From Bartonella sp. AR 15-3 (lineage in GTDB: Bacteria; Pseudomonadota; Alphaproteobacteria; Rhizobiales; Rhizobiaceae), in NCBI RefSeq assembly GCF_002022445.1, contig NZ_MUYE01000001.1, forward strand, positions 1,054,001-1,118,000: DNA of 64,000 nt. Reading direction: 5' to 3'. Below are positions 9,084 to 19,890 of the stretch, piece after piece (positions within the stretch are counted from its first letter, which is position 1; every line of letters begins with the position of its first letter). The translations under genes were made by a program, and so were the position numbers. The notes below the pieces were generated by a model. That model did not search any database. It had not been told where the DNA came from and was given only the letters and a program-made list of their open reading frames with translations.

Positions 9084-10589
9084 TTATTTTTTTAAAATTG
9101 GAAGAGCAATAAAACGATTCTGATCATTTGTTCGCACTTGCAATAATACCGCATTTCGCCCTAATTTTTTTGCATCTTTGATTGCATCAGTAATATCAGA
9201 TGCTTTTTTGGCAGGTCTATTATTAACAGTTACGATAACATCACCAGGACGTATGCCCCTATCAGCTGCATCTGTATCCGAATCCACATCAGTTACAACC
9301 AATCCCATACCATCATCAGAAGGAGCTACAATCAAACCATAATCTTCTAATGTTTCATCTGAATTACCGTGCTCACTTGAATATTTTGCTCTCTCTCGTT
9401 GTCCCTCATCTGCTGGCATTGAATCAAGCTTAACCTTAACACTTTCCTCTTTACCTGATCTCCAAATTCCCAAAGTAACAGTTTCTCCGGGTGTAGTGTT
9501 TGCAATACGCTTTGCTAAATCACGTGCATCATTAATTTTTTCGCCATTAACCGCAATAATTACATCACCTGTTTTAACACCCGCCTTTGCTGCTGGCCCT
9601 TTGAGCGGATCAGTAATTAAAGCACCTTTAGCTTCTTTTAGACCAATTGAATCAGAAATTTCTTTTGTAACAGGTTGAATTTGAACACCGATCCAACCTC
9701 GCTGAACGGAACCTTTTTCCATAAGTTGTTTTACAACTTGTTTCGCTGTTGCTGAAGGAATCGCAAAAGCAATCCCAACATTCCCGCCAGAAGGAGAAAA
9801 AATTGCTGTATTAATTCCAACAACTTGTCCATTAAGATTAAAAGTTGGACCACCAGAATTACCACGATTAACAGCAGCATCAATCTGAATAAAATCGTCA
9901 TAAACACCAGCACCAATATCACGTCCACGAGCAGAAACAATACCTGCTGTTACAGTTCCACCAAGGCCAAATGGATTCCCGACAGCAACAACCCAATCCC
10001 CCACATGAATTGTCGAGTCATCTGCAAAACCAACATATGGAAACTTCCGTTTATCATTTACTTTTAATACGGCAAGATCAGTTCGGGGATCTGCTCCAAT
10101 AAGTTTTGCCTCAAATTCTGTACCGTCATCAAGAATAACAGAATAGCTCGTTCCATCTACAATTACATGATGGTTAGTAACAATATAACCATCAGGGGAG
10201 ATAAAAAAGCCAGATCCAAAGGCTACAGGACGAAATTTACGCGAACGATTCAAAGGCTTATTATTAGGAAGAGTATGATTATAAAAATCTTTAAAAAATC
10301 TTTTCAAAGGATGTTGATCTGGCAACTGATCAATCCCTGGATTACTAAAAAAATTACTAAAGAACCGTTCTTCTTTTTTGGCATTACTTTTCACTTGCAC
10401 GGAAACAACAGCTGCCTTTACTTTAGATACAACATCTGCAAATCCTTGTTGTTGTACTGAAGGAACAAATACAGGATTTGCATGGGTAGTTGTCACCCAA
10501 AAGTTTGATCCATTAAAAAACATCGTACTTGCTAAAAACGCAGAACAACTTACTGCTGTTAACATCATACGAAAATTTGATTTGACCAT
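9084..10589 (-). CDS. degP: Periplasmic serine endoprotease DegP/HtrA
   Basis: A Do-family protease/chaperone that degrades misfolded envelope proteins. 501 residues: an N-terminal signal segment (about 8-37), a trypsin-like domain, and two PDZ domains (about 285-375 and 400-495). The catalytic triad is visible: His141 in VTNHHVIVDG, Asp171 in DPRTDLAVL, and Ser245 in NRGNSGGPTFN. An AGGAG site lies eight bases before the ATG. It sits between the cytochrome c maturation operon and a two-component pair, the order known in Sinorhizobium (cycHJKL-degP-regulator-sensor). HtrA of Bartonella is a known antigen, so surface exposure or export is possible but not shown here. Confidence 0.96.
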   Translation of the reverse strand: MVKSNFRMMLTAVSCSAFLASTMFFNGSNFWVTTTHANPVFVPSVQQQGFADVVSKVKAAVVSVQVKSNAKKEERFFSNFFSNPGIDQLPDQHPLKRFFKDFYNHTLPNNKPLNRSRKFRPVAFGSGFFISPDGYIVTNHHVIVDGTSYSVILDDGTEFEAKLIGADPRTDLAVLKVNDKRKFPYVGFADDSTIHVGDWVVAVGNPFGLGGTVTAGIVSARGRDIGAGVYDDFIQIDAAVNRGNSGGPTFNLNGQVVGINTAIFSPSGGNVGIAFAIPSATAKQVVKQLMEKGSVQRGWIGVQIQPVTKEISDSIGLKEAKGALITDPLKGPAAKAGVKTGDVIIAVNGEKINDARDLAKRIANTTPGETVTLGIWRSGKEESVKVKLDSMPADEGQRERAKYSSEHGNSDETLEDYGLIVAPSDDGMGLVVTDVDSDTDAADRGIRPGDVIVTVNNRPAKKASDITDAIKDAKKLGRNAVLLQVRTNDQNRFIALPILKK

Positions 10590-10795
10590 TTTTTATGCTC
10601 CTACTCAGTAATATTTTAATCATATCGTAATTAACAATAAAACAGTAAATATTACCGTTTCCTGTCTAAATTATTAAAGTTTTGTAAAGTCAATGATAAA
10701 TAAATTCAAACGATAATAAATCTAAACTATCCGTTTAAATTCCTTGCTTTTCTTTTATCCATATTAAATTGCAATAATATTATAAACCGCTTCCA

Positions 10796-11224
10796 TTAAT
10801 TAACATCAAAAGAGATGAATGTCTTTCTGCTTGTCCATTTTATTTGAAATAAAATGAAGCTTATACCAATAATAATTATGATCAAAGGTGATAACCATAA
10901 AAACCACGTCGTTTTATTAAATGGTGGTGTTAGTAAAATAAACTCACCATACCGCTCAACAAGAAAATGAATAACCTGCTGATTATTATCGCCTGCTTTC
11001 AAGCGTTCACGAACTAAAAGACGTAAATCACGTGCTAATGAAGTATTTGAATCATCAATTGTTTGATTTTGACAAACTGGACAACGCAAATATGATGAAA
11101 TATCACGAGCGCGCGCTTCGAGTACTGGATCCATTAAAATCTCATCTGGCTCTACCGCTCTCACTAATTGCATAGGAAAAATGAGAACAAAGAATGTAAA
11201 AGTCCAAAAGAAAAGCTTCCTCAT
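10796..11224 (-). CDS. ccmH: Cytochrome c maturation protein CcmH (CycL)
   Basis: A membrane-anchored thioredoxin-like protein that reduces apocytochrome c CxxCH cysteines for haem ligation, acting with CcmF. 142 residues: signal peptide to about residue 23, a three-helix domain with the redox pair Cys48/Cys51 in [11 protein letters not shown], and one membrane anchor near 108-128. The start giving MRKLFF is chosen over a frame running 42 codons further upstream. It begins with the signal peptide and overlaps the ccmF stop by four bases (ATGA), the usual coupling in this operon. The length fits short alphaproteobacterial CcmH, which lacks the TPR domain; that function is carried by CcmI. Confidence 0.93.
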   Translation of the reverse strand: MRKLFFWTFTFFVLIFPMQLVRAVEPDEILMDPVLEARARDISSYLRCPVCQNQTIDDSNTSLARDLRLLVRERLKAGDNNQQVIHFLVERYGEFILLTPPFNKTTWFLWLSPLIIIIIGISFILFQIKWTSRKTFISFDVN

Positions 11225-13185
11225 CTTGATCCCTTTATAATCGATTGCAACCGACCTCCACGCATCCAATAATTTAAAAGAGATAATCCTCCTCCTACTG
11301 CCATCATGAATGCACCGAACCAAATACATATCACATAAGGTTTCCACCATATATGCACAACAAGCCCTTGATCATTTATACGACCAGGAGCAATATAAAA
11401 TTGAGAAAATCCATGACTTTTGATACCAACTTCCGTTGTTGATCTATTTTGGCTTGAATAAAAACGTTTCGAGGCTATCACATTACTTATCATATTTTTG
11501 TTATCATATATTTTAAAATCAAATTGTATTGCCGAATAATTTGAACCTGCAATATTATGAACTTCATCAAAACGAATAGTCTTACCAGCTATCGTAACTG
11601 TTTCTCCTATTTGCATAATTAAAATACGTTCTTGCCCAAAAGTTGCAACACAGATAATGCCAAATAATGTAACTCCTAATCCCATATGCGCCAACGCAGC
11701 ACCAAAAACAGACAACGGTAATCCCAAAAATCTCTTAACTCGTACTAAAAAAGGCACCTTATGATAGCCACTCTTACTCCAAAGATCAGCTAAACCACCC
11801 AAAAAAACAAAAACCGCGAGTCCAACGCCTAAAGCGGCAAAAATATCACGTAAAGAATCTACATAAAATGTTATAAAACACGCTACACAAGCTAATGCAA
11901 ATACAAACCATAATCGTTCGAAAACTGCAAAAAAATCGCCATGTTTCCAAGCTATCATCGGGCCAAATGGAACAAATAGCAAGAGTACCATCATTAAAGG
12001 TCCAAATGTAAAATTAAAAAAAAGAGCGCCTACAGAAATTTTTTGCCCCGTTAATGTCTCAAAAAAATAAGGGTAGAGTGTACCAATTAAAACTGTTGCT
12101 GTTGCTGTTATGAGAAGCAAATTATTTAAAATAATAAAACCTTCACGCGAAACTGGATAAAAAAATCCCCCTGTTTTCAAAATAGGCATCCGTATAGCAA
12201 AAAGAAGAAGCGCACCTCCTGTGAAAAAAAACAAAATAGCAAGAATTGCCTTCCCACGTGTTGGATCAACAGCAAAACTATGCACAGACATTAAAATACC
12301 CGAACGAACAAGAAAAGTTCCCATAAGAGAAAGAGAAAACGTAAGAATAGCTAAAAATAAGGTCCAGATTCTCAATAAGTTTCTTTTTTCAAAAACAATC
12401 ACCGAATGTAAAAGTGCAGTTCCCGAAAGCCACGGCATCAATGAAACATTTTCAACTGGATCCCAAAACCAATAACCACCCCAACCTAATTCATAATAGG
12501 CCCAATAAGACCCGACCGTAATGCCAACTGTCAAAAAAATCCACGCAAGCAAAACCCATGGCCGTATCCAATAGGCCCAAATCTTGTTAAGATATCCTGT
12601 AATCAATGCAGCTATTGAAAAAGAAAAACAAACCGAAAAACCAACATAGCCTAAATAAAGAAGTGGAGGATGGATTGCTAAAGAAATATCCTGTAACACA
12701 GGATTAAGATCATTTCCCTGCAATAATGGTGGATGAACACGTATAAATGGATTAGATATAAAGAGAATAAACAAAAGAAAAGCACTTATAATCCAACTTT
12801 GGCAACCTAAAACTAATGCTTTAAACTGTTCTGGTAATTGTCGAGAAAATAATGCAATCAATGTACTAAAAAACGCTAAAAGCAAAACCCATAATAACAT
12901 TGACCCTTCATGGTTACCCCACACACCAACGATTTTATAAAGAATTGGCTTTTCTGAATGAGAATTCTCAACAACATTAAGAACAGAAAAATCAGATACA
13001 ATATAAGAATAAACAATAATCAAGAAAGATAAGAGCAATAATATAAAAATGATATACGTTAGCGGCACTGCTGATTGCGCCAATAAAGGCTTTTCTTGTA
13101 AAGCACCAAAAGTTGGTACAAATGCCTGCAACAAGCTAACTGCCAATGCTGCAGCTAAAAAAAGATGACCTAACTCAACGAGCAC
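11221..13185 (-). CDS. ccmF: Haem lyase CcmF (CycK)
   Basis: Large inner membrane subunit of the system I cytochrome c haem lyase, which takes haem from holo-CcmE and attaches it to apocytochromes. 654 residues with about 14-15 hydrophobic segments. The tryptophan-rich WWD periplasmic haem-handling motif [19 protein letters not shown] lies near 233-252, and conserved periplasmic histidines are present (for example [11 protein letters not shown]). The start overlaps the ccmE 3' end by eleven bases and the stop overlaps ccmH by four, so the three are one translational unit. Length is normal for the family. Confidence 0.96.
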   Translation of the reverse strand: MLVELGHLFLAAALAVSLLQAFVPTFGALQEKPLLAQSAVPLTYIIFILLLLSFLIIVYSYIVSDFSVLNVVENSHSEKPILYKIVGVWGNHEGSMLLWVLLLAFFSTLIALFSRQLPEQFKALVLGCQSWIISAFLLFILFISNPFIRVHPPLLQGNDLNPVLQDISLAIHPPLLYLGYVGFSVCFSFSIAALITGYLNKIWAYWIRPWVLLAWIFLTVGITVGSYWAYYELGWGGYWFWDPVENVSLMPWLSGTALLHSVIVFEKRNLLRIWTLFLAILTFSLSLMGTFLVRSGILMSVHSFAVDPTRGKAILAILFFFTGGALLLFAIRMPILKTGGFFYPVSREGFIILNNLLLITATATVLIGTLYPYFFETLTGQKISVGALFFNFTFGPLMMVLLLFVPFGPMIAWKHGDFFAVFERLWFVFALACVACFITFYVDSLRDIFAALGVGLAVFVFLGGLADLWSKSGYHKVPFLVRVKRFLGLPLSVFGAALAHMGLGVTLFGIICVATFGQERILIMQIGETVTIAGKTIRFDEVHNIAGSNYSAIQFDFKIYDNKNMISNVIASKRFYSSQNRSTTEVGIKSHGFSQFYIAPGRINDQGLVVHIWWKPYVICIWFGAFMMAVGGGLSLLNYWMRGGRLQSIIKGSR

Positions 13186-13672
13186 AATCGAATTGCCTCT
13201 TCATATTCTGACACTTATTTACGCGATCAGCCATTTCTCTAGACATATAAGTCTCATCATGTTTTGCCAAAATACGCGTACCTATAAAAAGCCTTTGTTT
13301 ATTAAAATATCCTTCCACAATAACGCCTTGCCCTTCACGAAAAAGATCCGGTAATATGCCAGTAAAAGCAACCTTTTCACGTTTTAGACTATCAGTTACA
13401 AAAAAGGTAACCTGCATATTTCCACTGTATTCAACAGTTCCTTTTTCAACAAAACCACCTAAACGTAAGGAACGACCCGTTAAAATATCTTCTCTTGTAA
13501 TGTCGGATGGCGTGCGAAAAAAATTCACTGTATTACGAATCGTATACAATATGAAACCCGTAGCAATTGCCATAATAAAAAGACATGACAAAATCATAAG
13601 TAGCCTATTTTTTTTTCGCTTCTGCAAAACAAGCTCAAGTGAATAAAAATCCTTTAAAGGTCGACTGTTCAT
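13175..13672 (-). CDS. ccmE: Haem chaperone CcmE (CycJ)
   Basis: A periplasmic, membrane-anchored haem chaperone that binds haem covalently and delivers it to CcmF. 165 residues: a basic N-terminus, one membrane anchor (about 24-45), then an OB-fold domain containing [12 protein letters not shown] and [13 protein letters not shown]. The haem-binding His138 and Tyr142 lie in LAKHDETYM, the family signature. The stop lies inside the start of ccmF. It belongs to the four-gene leftward ccm operon. The remaining ccm genes (ccmABCD, ccmG) are not in this window, as in rhizobia where they lie elsewhere. Confidence 0.95.
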   Translation of the reverse strand: MNSRPLKDFYSLELVLQKRKKNRLLMILSCLFIMAIATGFILYTIRNTVNFFRTPSDITREDILTGRSLRLGGFVEKGTVEYSGNMQVTFFVTDSLKREKVAFTGILPDLFREGQGVIVEGYFNKQRLFIGTRILAKHDETYMSREMADRVNKCQNMKRQFDCAR

Positions 13673-13823
13673 GGTCTACTCATGAAAATATTTTCATCAA
13701 TGTATGTTGTATACATGCCCCACCTTTTACTAAAATAGCTTTGTATATCCTTTGATATAAGTAAAACTTATTATACGTATTTTTCTATCTCTGAATAAAC
13801 TCACCTAATTATGCAATTATAAA

Positions 13824-14603
13824 CTAGTCTACATCTTGCTCATCAGAAACACTACGCAACTGAATAATCATTTCTTCAATACGCGATCTTCCTTTAATAT
13901 TGTTAGGTGTTTTATTAAGGAAATTTTGCAAAAGTTGAACCGCTTGAGAAGATCGGCCTGCTTGATGAAAAGCGCTCGCTAAAAGTAAATGAGGATAAAA
14001 ATCTTTTGGCGCTAAATTAACAGCCTTTTGAAAAACATCCTGTGCTTCTTGTGTAATCCTTCCTCCTTCGTAATTAACTAACGCTAAACCATATCCCACC
14101 AGTCTTGGAGCTGTTTCTCCATTTAAATGAAGTGCATATAAATAGGTATTCACAGCATCCTGAAAACGACCTGCCTCAAGATACCCTACTGCCAATGCAT
14201 CTGCTATCTTTCCATCATGAGGCATACGAAAAAAAAGTACTTCTAAACGGATAAGTCTTTCATATTCATTTAACGTATTGGGCTCTCTCTCCATCAGTTC
14301 ACTAAAAAAATAACTTTTGACTCTTGGATTACCCGTTAGACTATAAACACCCCATGTTACAAAAAAAATGAATAAAAGACTCAGCACTATAAGTGCACAA
14401 AAACTTTTTGGATGCTTATAAAGTTTTCGTATACTTTCTTCGTCAAAAGTGCAACGTTTAAAATCAGTTTTACTCTCGCAGTGTTGGATTTGATCAATAC
14501 TGAAAAAAGAAATTTTCTCTTGCTTTATTCTACAATAAAAAAGCAGAAAAAAAATAATTGTAAAAAAAGTAAAAAAAAATGCAGCTAAGACCGATAATAG
14601 CAT
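13824..14603 (-). CDS. ccmI: Cytochrome c biogenesis protein CcmI (CycH), short form
   Basis: A membrane-bound TPR protein that chaperones apocytochrome c to the haem lyase. A first membrane helix (about 4-23) and a cytoplasmic loop are followed by a second helix (about 69-90), and the rest is periplasmic with TPR-like helices from about 118 to 250. First gene of the ccm operon, 151 bases upstream of ccmE. At 259 residues it is clearly shorter than typical rhizobial CycH (roughly 350-380). The missing part is mainly the C-terminal periplasmic domain. The frame is clean, so this looks like a compact functional version rather than a broken gene. Confidence 0.85.
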   Translation of the reverse strand: MLLSVLAAFFFTFFTIIFFLLFYCRIKQEKISFFSIDQIQHCESKTDFKRCTFDEESIRKLYKHPKSFCALIVLSLLFIFFVTWGVYSLTGNPRVKSYFFSELMEREPNTLNEYERLIRLEVLFFRMPHDGKIADALAVGYLEAGRFQDAVNTYLYALHLNGETAPRLVGYGLALVNYEGGRITQEAQDVFQKAVNLAPKDFYPHLLLASAFHQAGRSSQAVQLLQNFLNKTPNNIKGRSRIEEMIIQLRSVSDEQDVD

Positions 14604-14677
14604 ATCACTTTAACACCAGTATAGAAATCAAAAAACTACAACCAATTTCTTTCATATTCTTATATTAATTGTAGCAC

Positions 14678-15100
14678 TTATATAAGAGGAATCCAGCTTC
14701 CATCAGGATTGCGACACGCGCTACCGTAAACTATTTCAGATATACCATTAAGTGTAAAAGAATGACTATACTGACGACAATTTTGTGAACCAACTTGATA
14801 AAATTGTCCTGCACTTACTTCACCAAAAATACCTCTTTTTGTAGATATCCAACGCACTTTTTTTCCAGCACTAGCATATTCTAATGCATTATATTCTGCT
14901 TGCAAAACTTTATAACGATCGCCCAAAGATAATAGCATAAAAGAAGATCCAAGGAGACCAGTCCCCATGCCATTAATCTTATCAGAATTAACTTCTTCTA
15001 CTTCTACATTGAGATCCCTTGTCTCTAACTTCAATGTATGGCTACATCCTAACAGACTGACAATCAGCATACCAACCAATAATAAAAAAACTTTCTGCAT
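14678..15100 (-). CDS. Small outer membrane lipoprotein, 17 kDa surface antigen type
   Basis: 140 residues. A lipoprotein signal ends in LLGC, with Cys19 as the lipidation site. The mature part has the short glycine-rich GMGTGLLGSS segment and, near the C-terminus, SEIVYGSACRNPDGSWIPL, a signature of the RT0821/Lpp0805 and rickettsial 17 kDa antigen group. It probably sits in the outer membrane. It is read in the same direction as the decayed feuP/feuQ genes upstream and the ccm operon downstream, but the gaps suggest separate transcription. Function unknown. A small inverted repeat (CTTATAT/ATATAAG) spans its stop codon. Confidence 0.8.
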   Translation of the reverse strand: MQKVFLLLVGMLIVSLLGCSHTLKLETRDLNVEVEEVNSDKINGMGTGLLGSSFMLLSLGDRYKVLQAEYNALEYASAGKKVRWISTKRGIFGEVSAGQFYQVGSQNCRQYSHSFTLNGISEIVYGSACRNPDGSWIPLI

Positions 15101-15309
15101 TATGACACCATAAAACTCATCATCAATTTTTCTGATATCTATAAAACCATAAAAACAAAATTTTCATTTATATTCTCCATTATATACAAAGAAAACTATT
15201 AAGGCACGAAGATACTTTTACTTGCTATCCTAAGCTGTATACAAAATATTGCTTTGTTATTATAGATGTCGTCTTTGATATATGCACCAAGAGAAAGAAA
15301 ATACATTTA

Positions 15310-16713
15310 TCATCTTGGTAATACAATTTTTGTATATAATCTACCCAGCTCAGAACGCGACAAAGAAAAGCTTCCGCCATATTCACTGACCATGCCTGAA
15401 ACAATCGCTAATCCTAATCCTGTTCCTGGCTTACTTCCATCAAACCGTTGATCTCTTTTAAAAGCTTTATCAATTTGCTCTTCTGTCAAACTAAGACCAT
15501 CATCTTTAATAATCATACTAAAAAATGCTGTTTCTTCAAAACTTTCTTCTCAAGAACAACAGATTAAGATTTTAGTGCGAAACTACTGAACAGCATTCTC
15601 AATCACATTACCCACAATTTCCTCTAAATTTTCCTTTTCACCAGAAAAAAATATATCATGAACATCCATAGTAAATTGAATATGTTTACCAGGATTAAGC
15701 TTCTTCATGACCCTAACCAAACAATTAAATGTTTCCGGAACAGCCGTGTGAGAAACAATACTATCATGCTGCGCTGCAATCCGGACACGCTGCAAATAAT
15801 GATCAATTTGGGTATGCATTATTTTAGCTTGCTCGCGCAATAAGAAGGCTGGTTCCTCTGCCATGTTTATCGACTTCATTAATGATAACTGATAAAGGTG
15901 CCTTTAATGAATGAGCAAGATTACCAACCTGAGTTCGAAATCATTCAATAATACGCTGATTATTATCAATAAGAGCATTCATTTCTTGCGCCAACAACAT
16001 ACCATTACTCAATAAATCTGTACTTATATAATCAGTTTTTCTATGCGAATATCATTCAATGTTTGTTGAATTCATTTCAATAGCTGAAAACTAAAAAATA
16101 AAAATAAAATTAATCAGAACACTACCTATACCAAAACTCCACAGAAGAATTTCAAAGTCTGTTACAAATTATTTACCTGTGCATACACTTCATTAATATT
16201 TCCAACAAGGCGAAAACGAGCAACATGATTCTGATTATCAAAAATAACAGCACTTTCAATAACTTTCATGTTTTCCCCATCTACACCTTTATTTGATAAG
16301 AGAGAAAAAATTGACTATTAAAAGGGGCATTAACAAAGCTTGGTGAAAAAATTTCTTTAGTTCCTAATAATCGTGATACCAATCTTCCATGTCAATTAGA
16401 GTGATACAGGCAAAACCTCTCAATAGCATCCAGATGTTGAATCTGAATAACGAATATCACCAAATTTAAGTTTCCCTTTCAAACATCCCTCAGATGTAAA
16501 AGTTACAGCTGTAATCAGACTATAAAGATGAAAAGAAAGAATACGATCCAAACTTTGTTAGCTTGAACACTTATAGAATAAATACTGACTGCTGAAATAG
16601 ATAAAAATGAAATAATGACTTATAATGTTGATAAAATCATAACACACAGACTGAGAAATTTTTCAATAAAATAATAACTGTTTCAATCGGTTATTATTCT
16701 TCGAAACTCTCAT
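15310..16713 (-). pseudogene. feuQ: Decayed sensor histidine kinase, FeuQ-like
   Basis: Scattered pieces of one kinase can be read in order on the minus strand, but in different frames and with stops. Near 15900-15960 is the phosphoacceptor helix RTQVGNLAHSLKAPLSVI, preceded by an in-frame TGA. At 15583-15879 is the dimerisation/N-box region, with REQAKIMHTQIDHYLQRVRI, LVRVMKKLNPGK and EEIVGNVIENAV. At 15310-15516 is the G2 part, KPGTGLGLAIVSGM, ending LSRSELGRLYTKIVLP. These follow the rhizobial FeuQ/PhoQ-like order. The N-terminal membrane and sensor part (above ~16000) is broken by many stops. It cannot make a working kinase. The partner regulator next door is decayed too. Confidence 0.85.
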
Positions 16714-16716
16714 TTG

Positions 16717-17238
16717 TCACCTAACATTATTTATTCTATAGCTTAGCCCGCGAACAGTCTCAATTAAATCTACTCCGAGTTTTTTACGCAACTGCTTTAT
16801 AAACACTTTAATCGTATTCGAATCTTTATCAAAATCCTGATCATAAAGGTGCTCAATCAACTCTGTCCTTAAAACTACCTTATCGCTATGACGCATGGTA
16901 TAAGACAGAAGCCGAAATTCATATGATGTTAATTAATAATTGTCCACCAATAAAAACACGAGAAGTTTTAACAGCTAATAAAACCTCCCCACAAAAAACA
17001 TATTTGTTGCATGTCCCATTGAACGGCGAATTAAAGCACACAACCGTACCAGCACTTCCTCTAAATGGAATGACTTAACGACATAATCACCAACAACCGC
17101 ATCAACACCACATACCTTATCAGACCAAAGATCACGCACTGCTAACATTAAAACAAGCATCATAAGGCTTTGTACCTCCAAAATAGGCATCACTATACCT
17201 GAAAAAAGTGAATTGGCAGCAATAACAACCTTAACACG
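16717..17238 (-). pseudogene. feuP: Decayed OmpR-family response regulator, FeuP-like
   Basis: Fragments in the order of a FeuP regulator. An end of the receiver alpha-helix region (YFGGTKPYDA, near 17155-17185) runs in one frame. It is followed directly in another frame by LMLAVRDLWSDKV and DYVVKSFHLEEVLVRL, then GHATN. The stretch normally between them, which carries the phosphoacceptor Asp and the IGLP loop, is missing. After a further frame break near 16930-16980, the DNA-binding domain is readable as FRLLSYTMRH, RTELIEHLYDQDFDKDSNT and ETVRGLSYRI, with a stop at 16717 four bases before the feuQ start. Deletion plus frameshifts make it non-functional. The 5' boundary is uncertain. Confidence 0.85.
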
Positions 17239-17727
17239 TCGTGATTTATCTCCATTATGCAGAGAAAAAACAATCACAACCACACACATATTTTTGCTAT
17301 CTTCAACACTCGGTGTTGAACGAGTTAATGTTCCTCTTTGTTGCATAGCAACTTTTTTTCCTATTTTAATACAGTCAGCTGCTAAAACAAAATCTAGATC
17401 CATAAGGCTTATGAATATCACAAAAAAGAAAATTTTTTATAAGTCATATTATCTGAATAGAAAACGAATAAACGAGTTAGTTTATTTCTTAAATTAAAAT
17501 TACACAAAGAAAAATATAATCTTATTATATATATCGTAATATTAAAATTTTAATAATTATAAATTCATTTTTAAATGACCTGCAAAACTAAATATATATG
17601 TCAAATAAATTAAGTATCAAAGTTCTAAATACATTCTTTTTTTGTCATGCCTATAGCAAAAAAGTTCTTATACTCCATATAATTATTATTAGATTATTTA
17701 ATTGCACTACTTTAGCATAGGCTTTTT
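17239..17727. other. Spacer upstream of the penicillin-binding protein gene
   Basis: An open minus-strand stretch continues upstream of the feuP remnant to about 17421, with no recognisable domain. Beyond that is AT-rich DNA that must hold the rightward PBP promoter. No clear -35/-10 pair with normal spacing was found. Confidence 0.4.
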
Positions 17728-19890
17728 ATGTTTGATTTTTTGAAAAAAAAGAAAATCCAACAAAATAAACCATTCCATAGCCCTAAACTTATTGAATTAG
17801 ACGCATGGCTAGACACGACACTTTACAATATCCGTACTTCTCACAATTTCTTCTGGAATAGAACAGCTCTTATTTCGCAACGTTTTCATGTACGAGGATG
17901 GAAACGGTGTATCGTTGAAATCCTCGATGAAACATTAACATTAGGGTTGATTGGTTTTACTTTATTCACCATCGTTGGTCTTTCTGTTTTTGAATTAACA
18001 AAAAAAGATTGGTATTCATCCAAGAATTTTTCCATTCTTTTTCTAGACCGCTATGGAAATTCTATTGGACACCGTGGAGCTTTACCAGCTCTATCTGTCC
18101 CTGTCGAGGAAATGCCTGAGTATCTTATCAAAGCAGTTCTTGCAACAGAAGATCGCCGTTTTTTTCATCATTGGGGAATTGATTTTTATGGTCTTATACG
18201 AGCAATTACACAAAATATACAAGCTAAAATTATCGTTCAAGGTGGTTCAACTCTTACACAACAACTCGCGAAAAATTTATTTTTAACACATGAAAGAACT
18301 ATAACACGCAAAATTAAAGAAGCTTACCTTGCTCTATGGCTGGAAGCAAATCTCAGCAAAAAACAAATTTTGCAACTCTATCTTGAACGCGTATACATGG
18401 GAGGAAATAATTTTGGTATTGCAGCGGCATCAAAATTTTATTTTGATAAAAATGTACGCAACATATCTTTAGCAGAATCTGCGATATTAGCTGGTCTTTT
18501 TAAAGCACCAACAAAATATGCTCCCCATAGCAACTTACCTGCTGCACAAGCACGTGCAAATACAGTTCTATCTAATCTTGTTGACAGTAATTTTATGACG
18601 GATAGCCAAATTATCAAAGCATACCGCCACCCTGCTAAGATTATTACAAAAGTAAAAAACAGTCAGCCTAATTATTTTCTTGATTGGATATTTGATGAAA
18701 TACGCCAAATCAGCAATCAATTACCAAGCCATACCTTAATTGTTCAAACCACTCTTGACCCCAATATTCAACGAGCAGCAGAAGAAGCAATCGAATATTA
18801 TCTATACCAATACGGTCAACAATATCGCGTAACACAAGCAGCCACCGTTATTCTTGATAATAACGGAGCTGTACGCGCAATTGTCGGAGGACTTGATTAT
18901 GAAAAAAGCCAGTTTAATAGAGCAACACAAGGTGGTCGACAGCCTGGTTCTTCATTCAAACCATACGTTTATGCAACTGCAATGGAACATGGTTTATCCC
19001 CCAATACTATAGTATCTGATAAACCTATCAATTGGGGCGGTTGGTCGCCACGAAATAATTCTGGCCGTTATATCGGCAATGTCGATTTAGCAACTGCTTT
19101 AGCCTTTTCTATTAATACAGTACCTGTCCATATTACTTACCAGTATCTTAATCGTGATACTCAACCAATTAGAAATTTGATTAAAAATATGGGTATTAAT
19201 TCTCATATTTTATCACACAAAACCATGGTTTTAGGAACATCCAATATGACACCAATGGATCAAGCAATTGGTTTTAATGTCTTCGCTAATGGAGGCATAG
19301 CTGGAAATCGCCACGGTTTTACACGAATCAGCACAATAGATGGTCATGTAATATGGGATTGGGCACGTAATGGTAACAAATCATATCAAGTTATCAGTCA
19401 ACAATCCGCTGTTTATATGAATCAAATGCTGGTTGGCGTTACAACACGAGGATCTGGTAAACGTGCAGCGCTGCCCATGTCACTTGTTGCTGGAAAAACT
19501 GGAACATCACAAGCCTACCGTGATGCTTGGTTTGTTGGCTTTACTGGTAATTATACCGGTGCTGTATGGATGGGAAACGATGATTTCTCACCTATGAATC
19601 GCGCTTTTGGTGGTGTTATTCCTGCCATGATATGGCATCGCATTATGCTCTATGCCCATCAAAATACAGTTCTTCAACCACTCTATGGAGTAAAAAATTC
19701 TATTTTACCTTATCAATCGCCGATTAATTCTTCCCATGATAATAATCCTTATATCAATTCTAAATTGCCGCAAATACTCTCACCAGCAACATTAAACGCT
19801 ATACGTTCTATCAACAAAGACCTACAAAAACTAACAAATATGACCTTATCAAATACGAAAACTATTTTTTCTTCAACAAATGCAATTTGA
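17728..19890 (+). CDS. Class A penicillin-binding protein (transglycosylase/transpeptidase)
   Basis: A bifunctional peptidoglycan synthase of 720 residues. It has a cytoplasmic basic N-terminus and one membrane anchor near 70-90. The GT51 glycosyltransferase domain has catalytic Glu141 in EDRRFFHHWGID and the QGGSTLTQQLAKN motif near 172-184. The transpeptidase domain has Ser408-x-x-Lys411 (GSSFKPY), Ser461-x-Asn463 (SINTVP) and Lys590-Thr-Gly (KTGTSQA). It makes glycan strands and crosslinks at the inner membrane and is a beta-lactam target. The family is PBP1A-like; the exact paralogue is not assigned. It heads an operon, its 3' end overlapping the next gene by eleven bases. The ~85-residue cytoplasmic N-terminal extension may be a docking region (inference). 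Confidence 0.93.
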   Translation: MFDFLKKKKIQQNKPFHSPKLIELDAWLDTTLYNIRTSHNFFWNRTALISQRFHVRGWKRCIVEILDETLTLGLIGFTLFTIVGLSVFELTKKDWYSSKNFSILFLDRYGNSIGHRGALPALSVPVEEMPEYLIKAVLATEDRRFFHHWGIDFYGLIRAITQNIQAKIIVQGGSTLTQQLAKNLFLTHERTITRKIKEAYLALWLEANLSKKQILQLYLERVYMGGNNFGIAAASKFYFDKNVRNISLAESAILAGLFKAPTKYAPHSNLPAAQARANTVLSNLVDSNFMTDSQIIKAYRHPAKIITKVKNSQPNYFLDWIFDEIRQISNQLPSHTLIVQTTLDPNIQRAAEEAIEYYLYQYGQQYRVTQAATVILDNNGAVRAIVGGLDYEKSQFNRATQGGRQPGSSFKPYVYATAMEHGLSPNTIVSDKPINWGGWSPRNNSGRYIGNVDLATALAFSINTVPVHITYQYLNRDTQPIRNLIKNMGINSHILSHKTMVLGTSNMTPMDQAIGFNVFANGGIAGNRHGFTRISTIDGHVIWDWARNGNKSYQVISQQSAVYMNQMLVGVTTRGSGKRAALPMSLVAGKTGTSQAYRDAWFVGFTGNYTGAVWMGNDDFSPMNRAFGGVIPAMIWHRIMLYAHQNTVLQPLYGVKNSILPYQSPINSSHDNNPYINSKLPQILSPATLNAIRSINKDLQKLTNMTLSNTKTIFSSTNAI

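Noticed and set aside
10167..10460. Plus-strand frame of 97 codons inside degP
   Set aside because: Lies wholly antisense to a well-supported degP coding region.
10796..11350. Longer ccmH start 42 codons upstream
   Set aside because: It would bury the signal peptide and overlap ccmF by 130 bases. The ATGA overlap start is the family-consistent one.
17213..17497. Plus-strand open frame of 94 codons across the feuP remnant
   Set aside because: It is the antisense shadow of decayed feuP and its upstream sequence, with no family resemblance.
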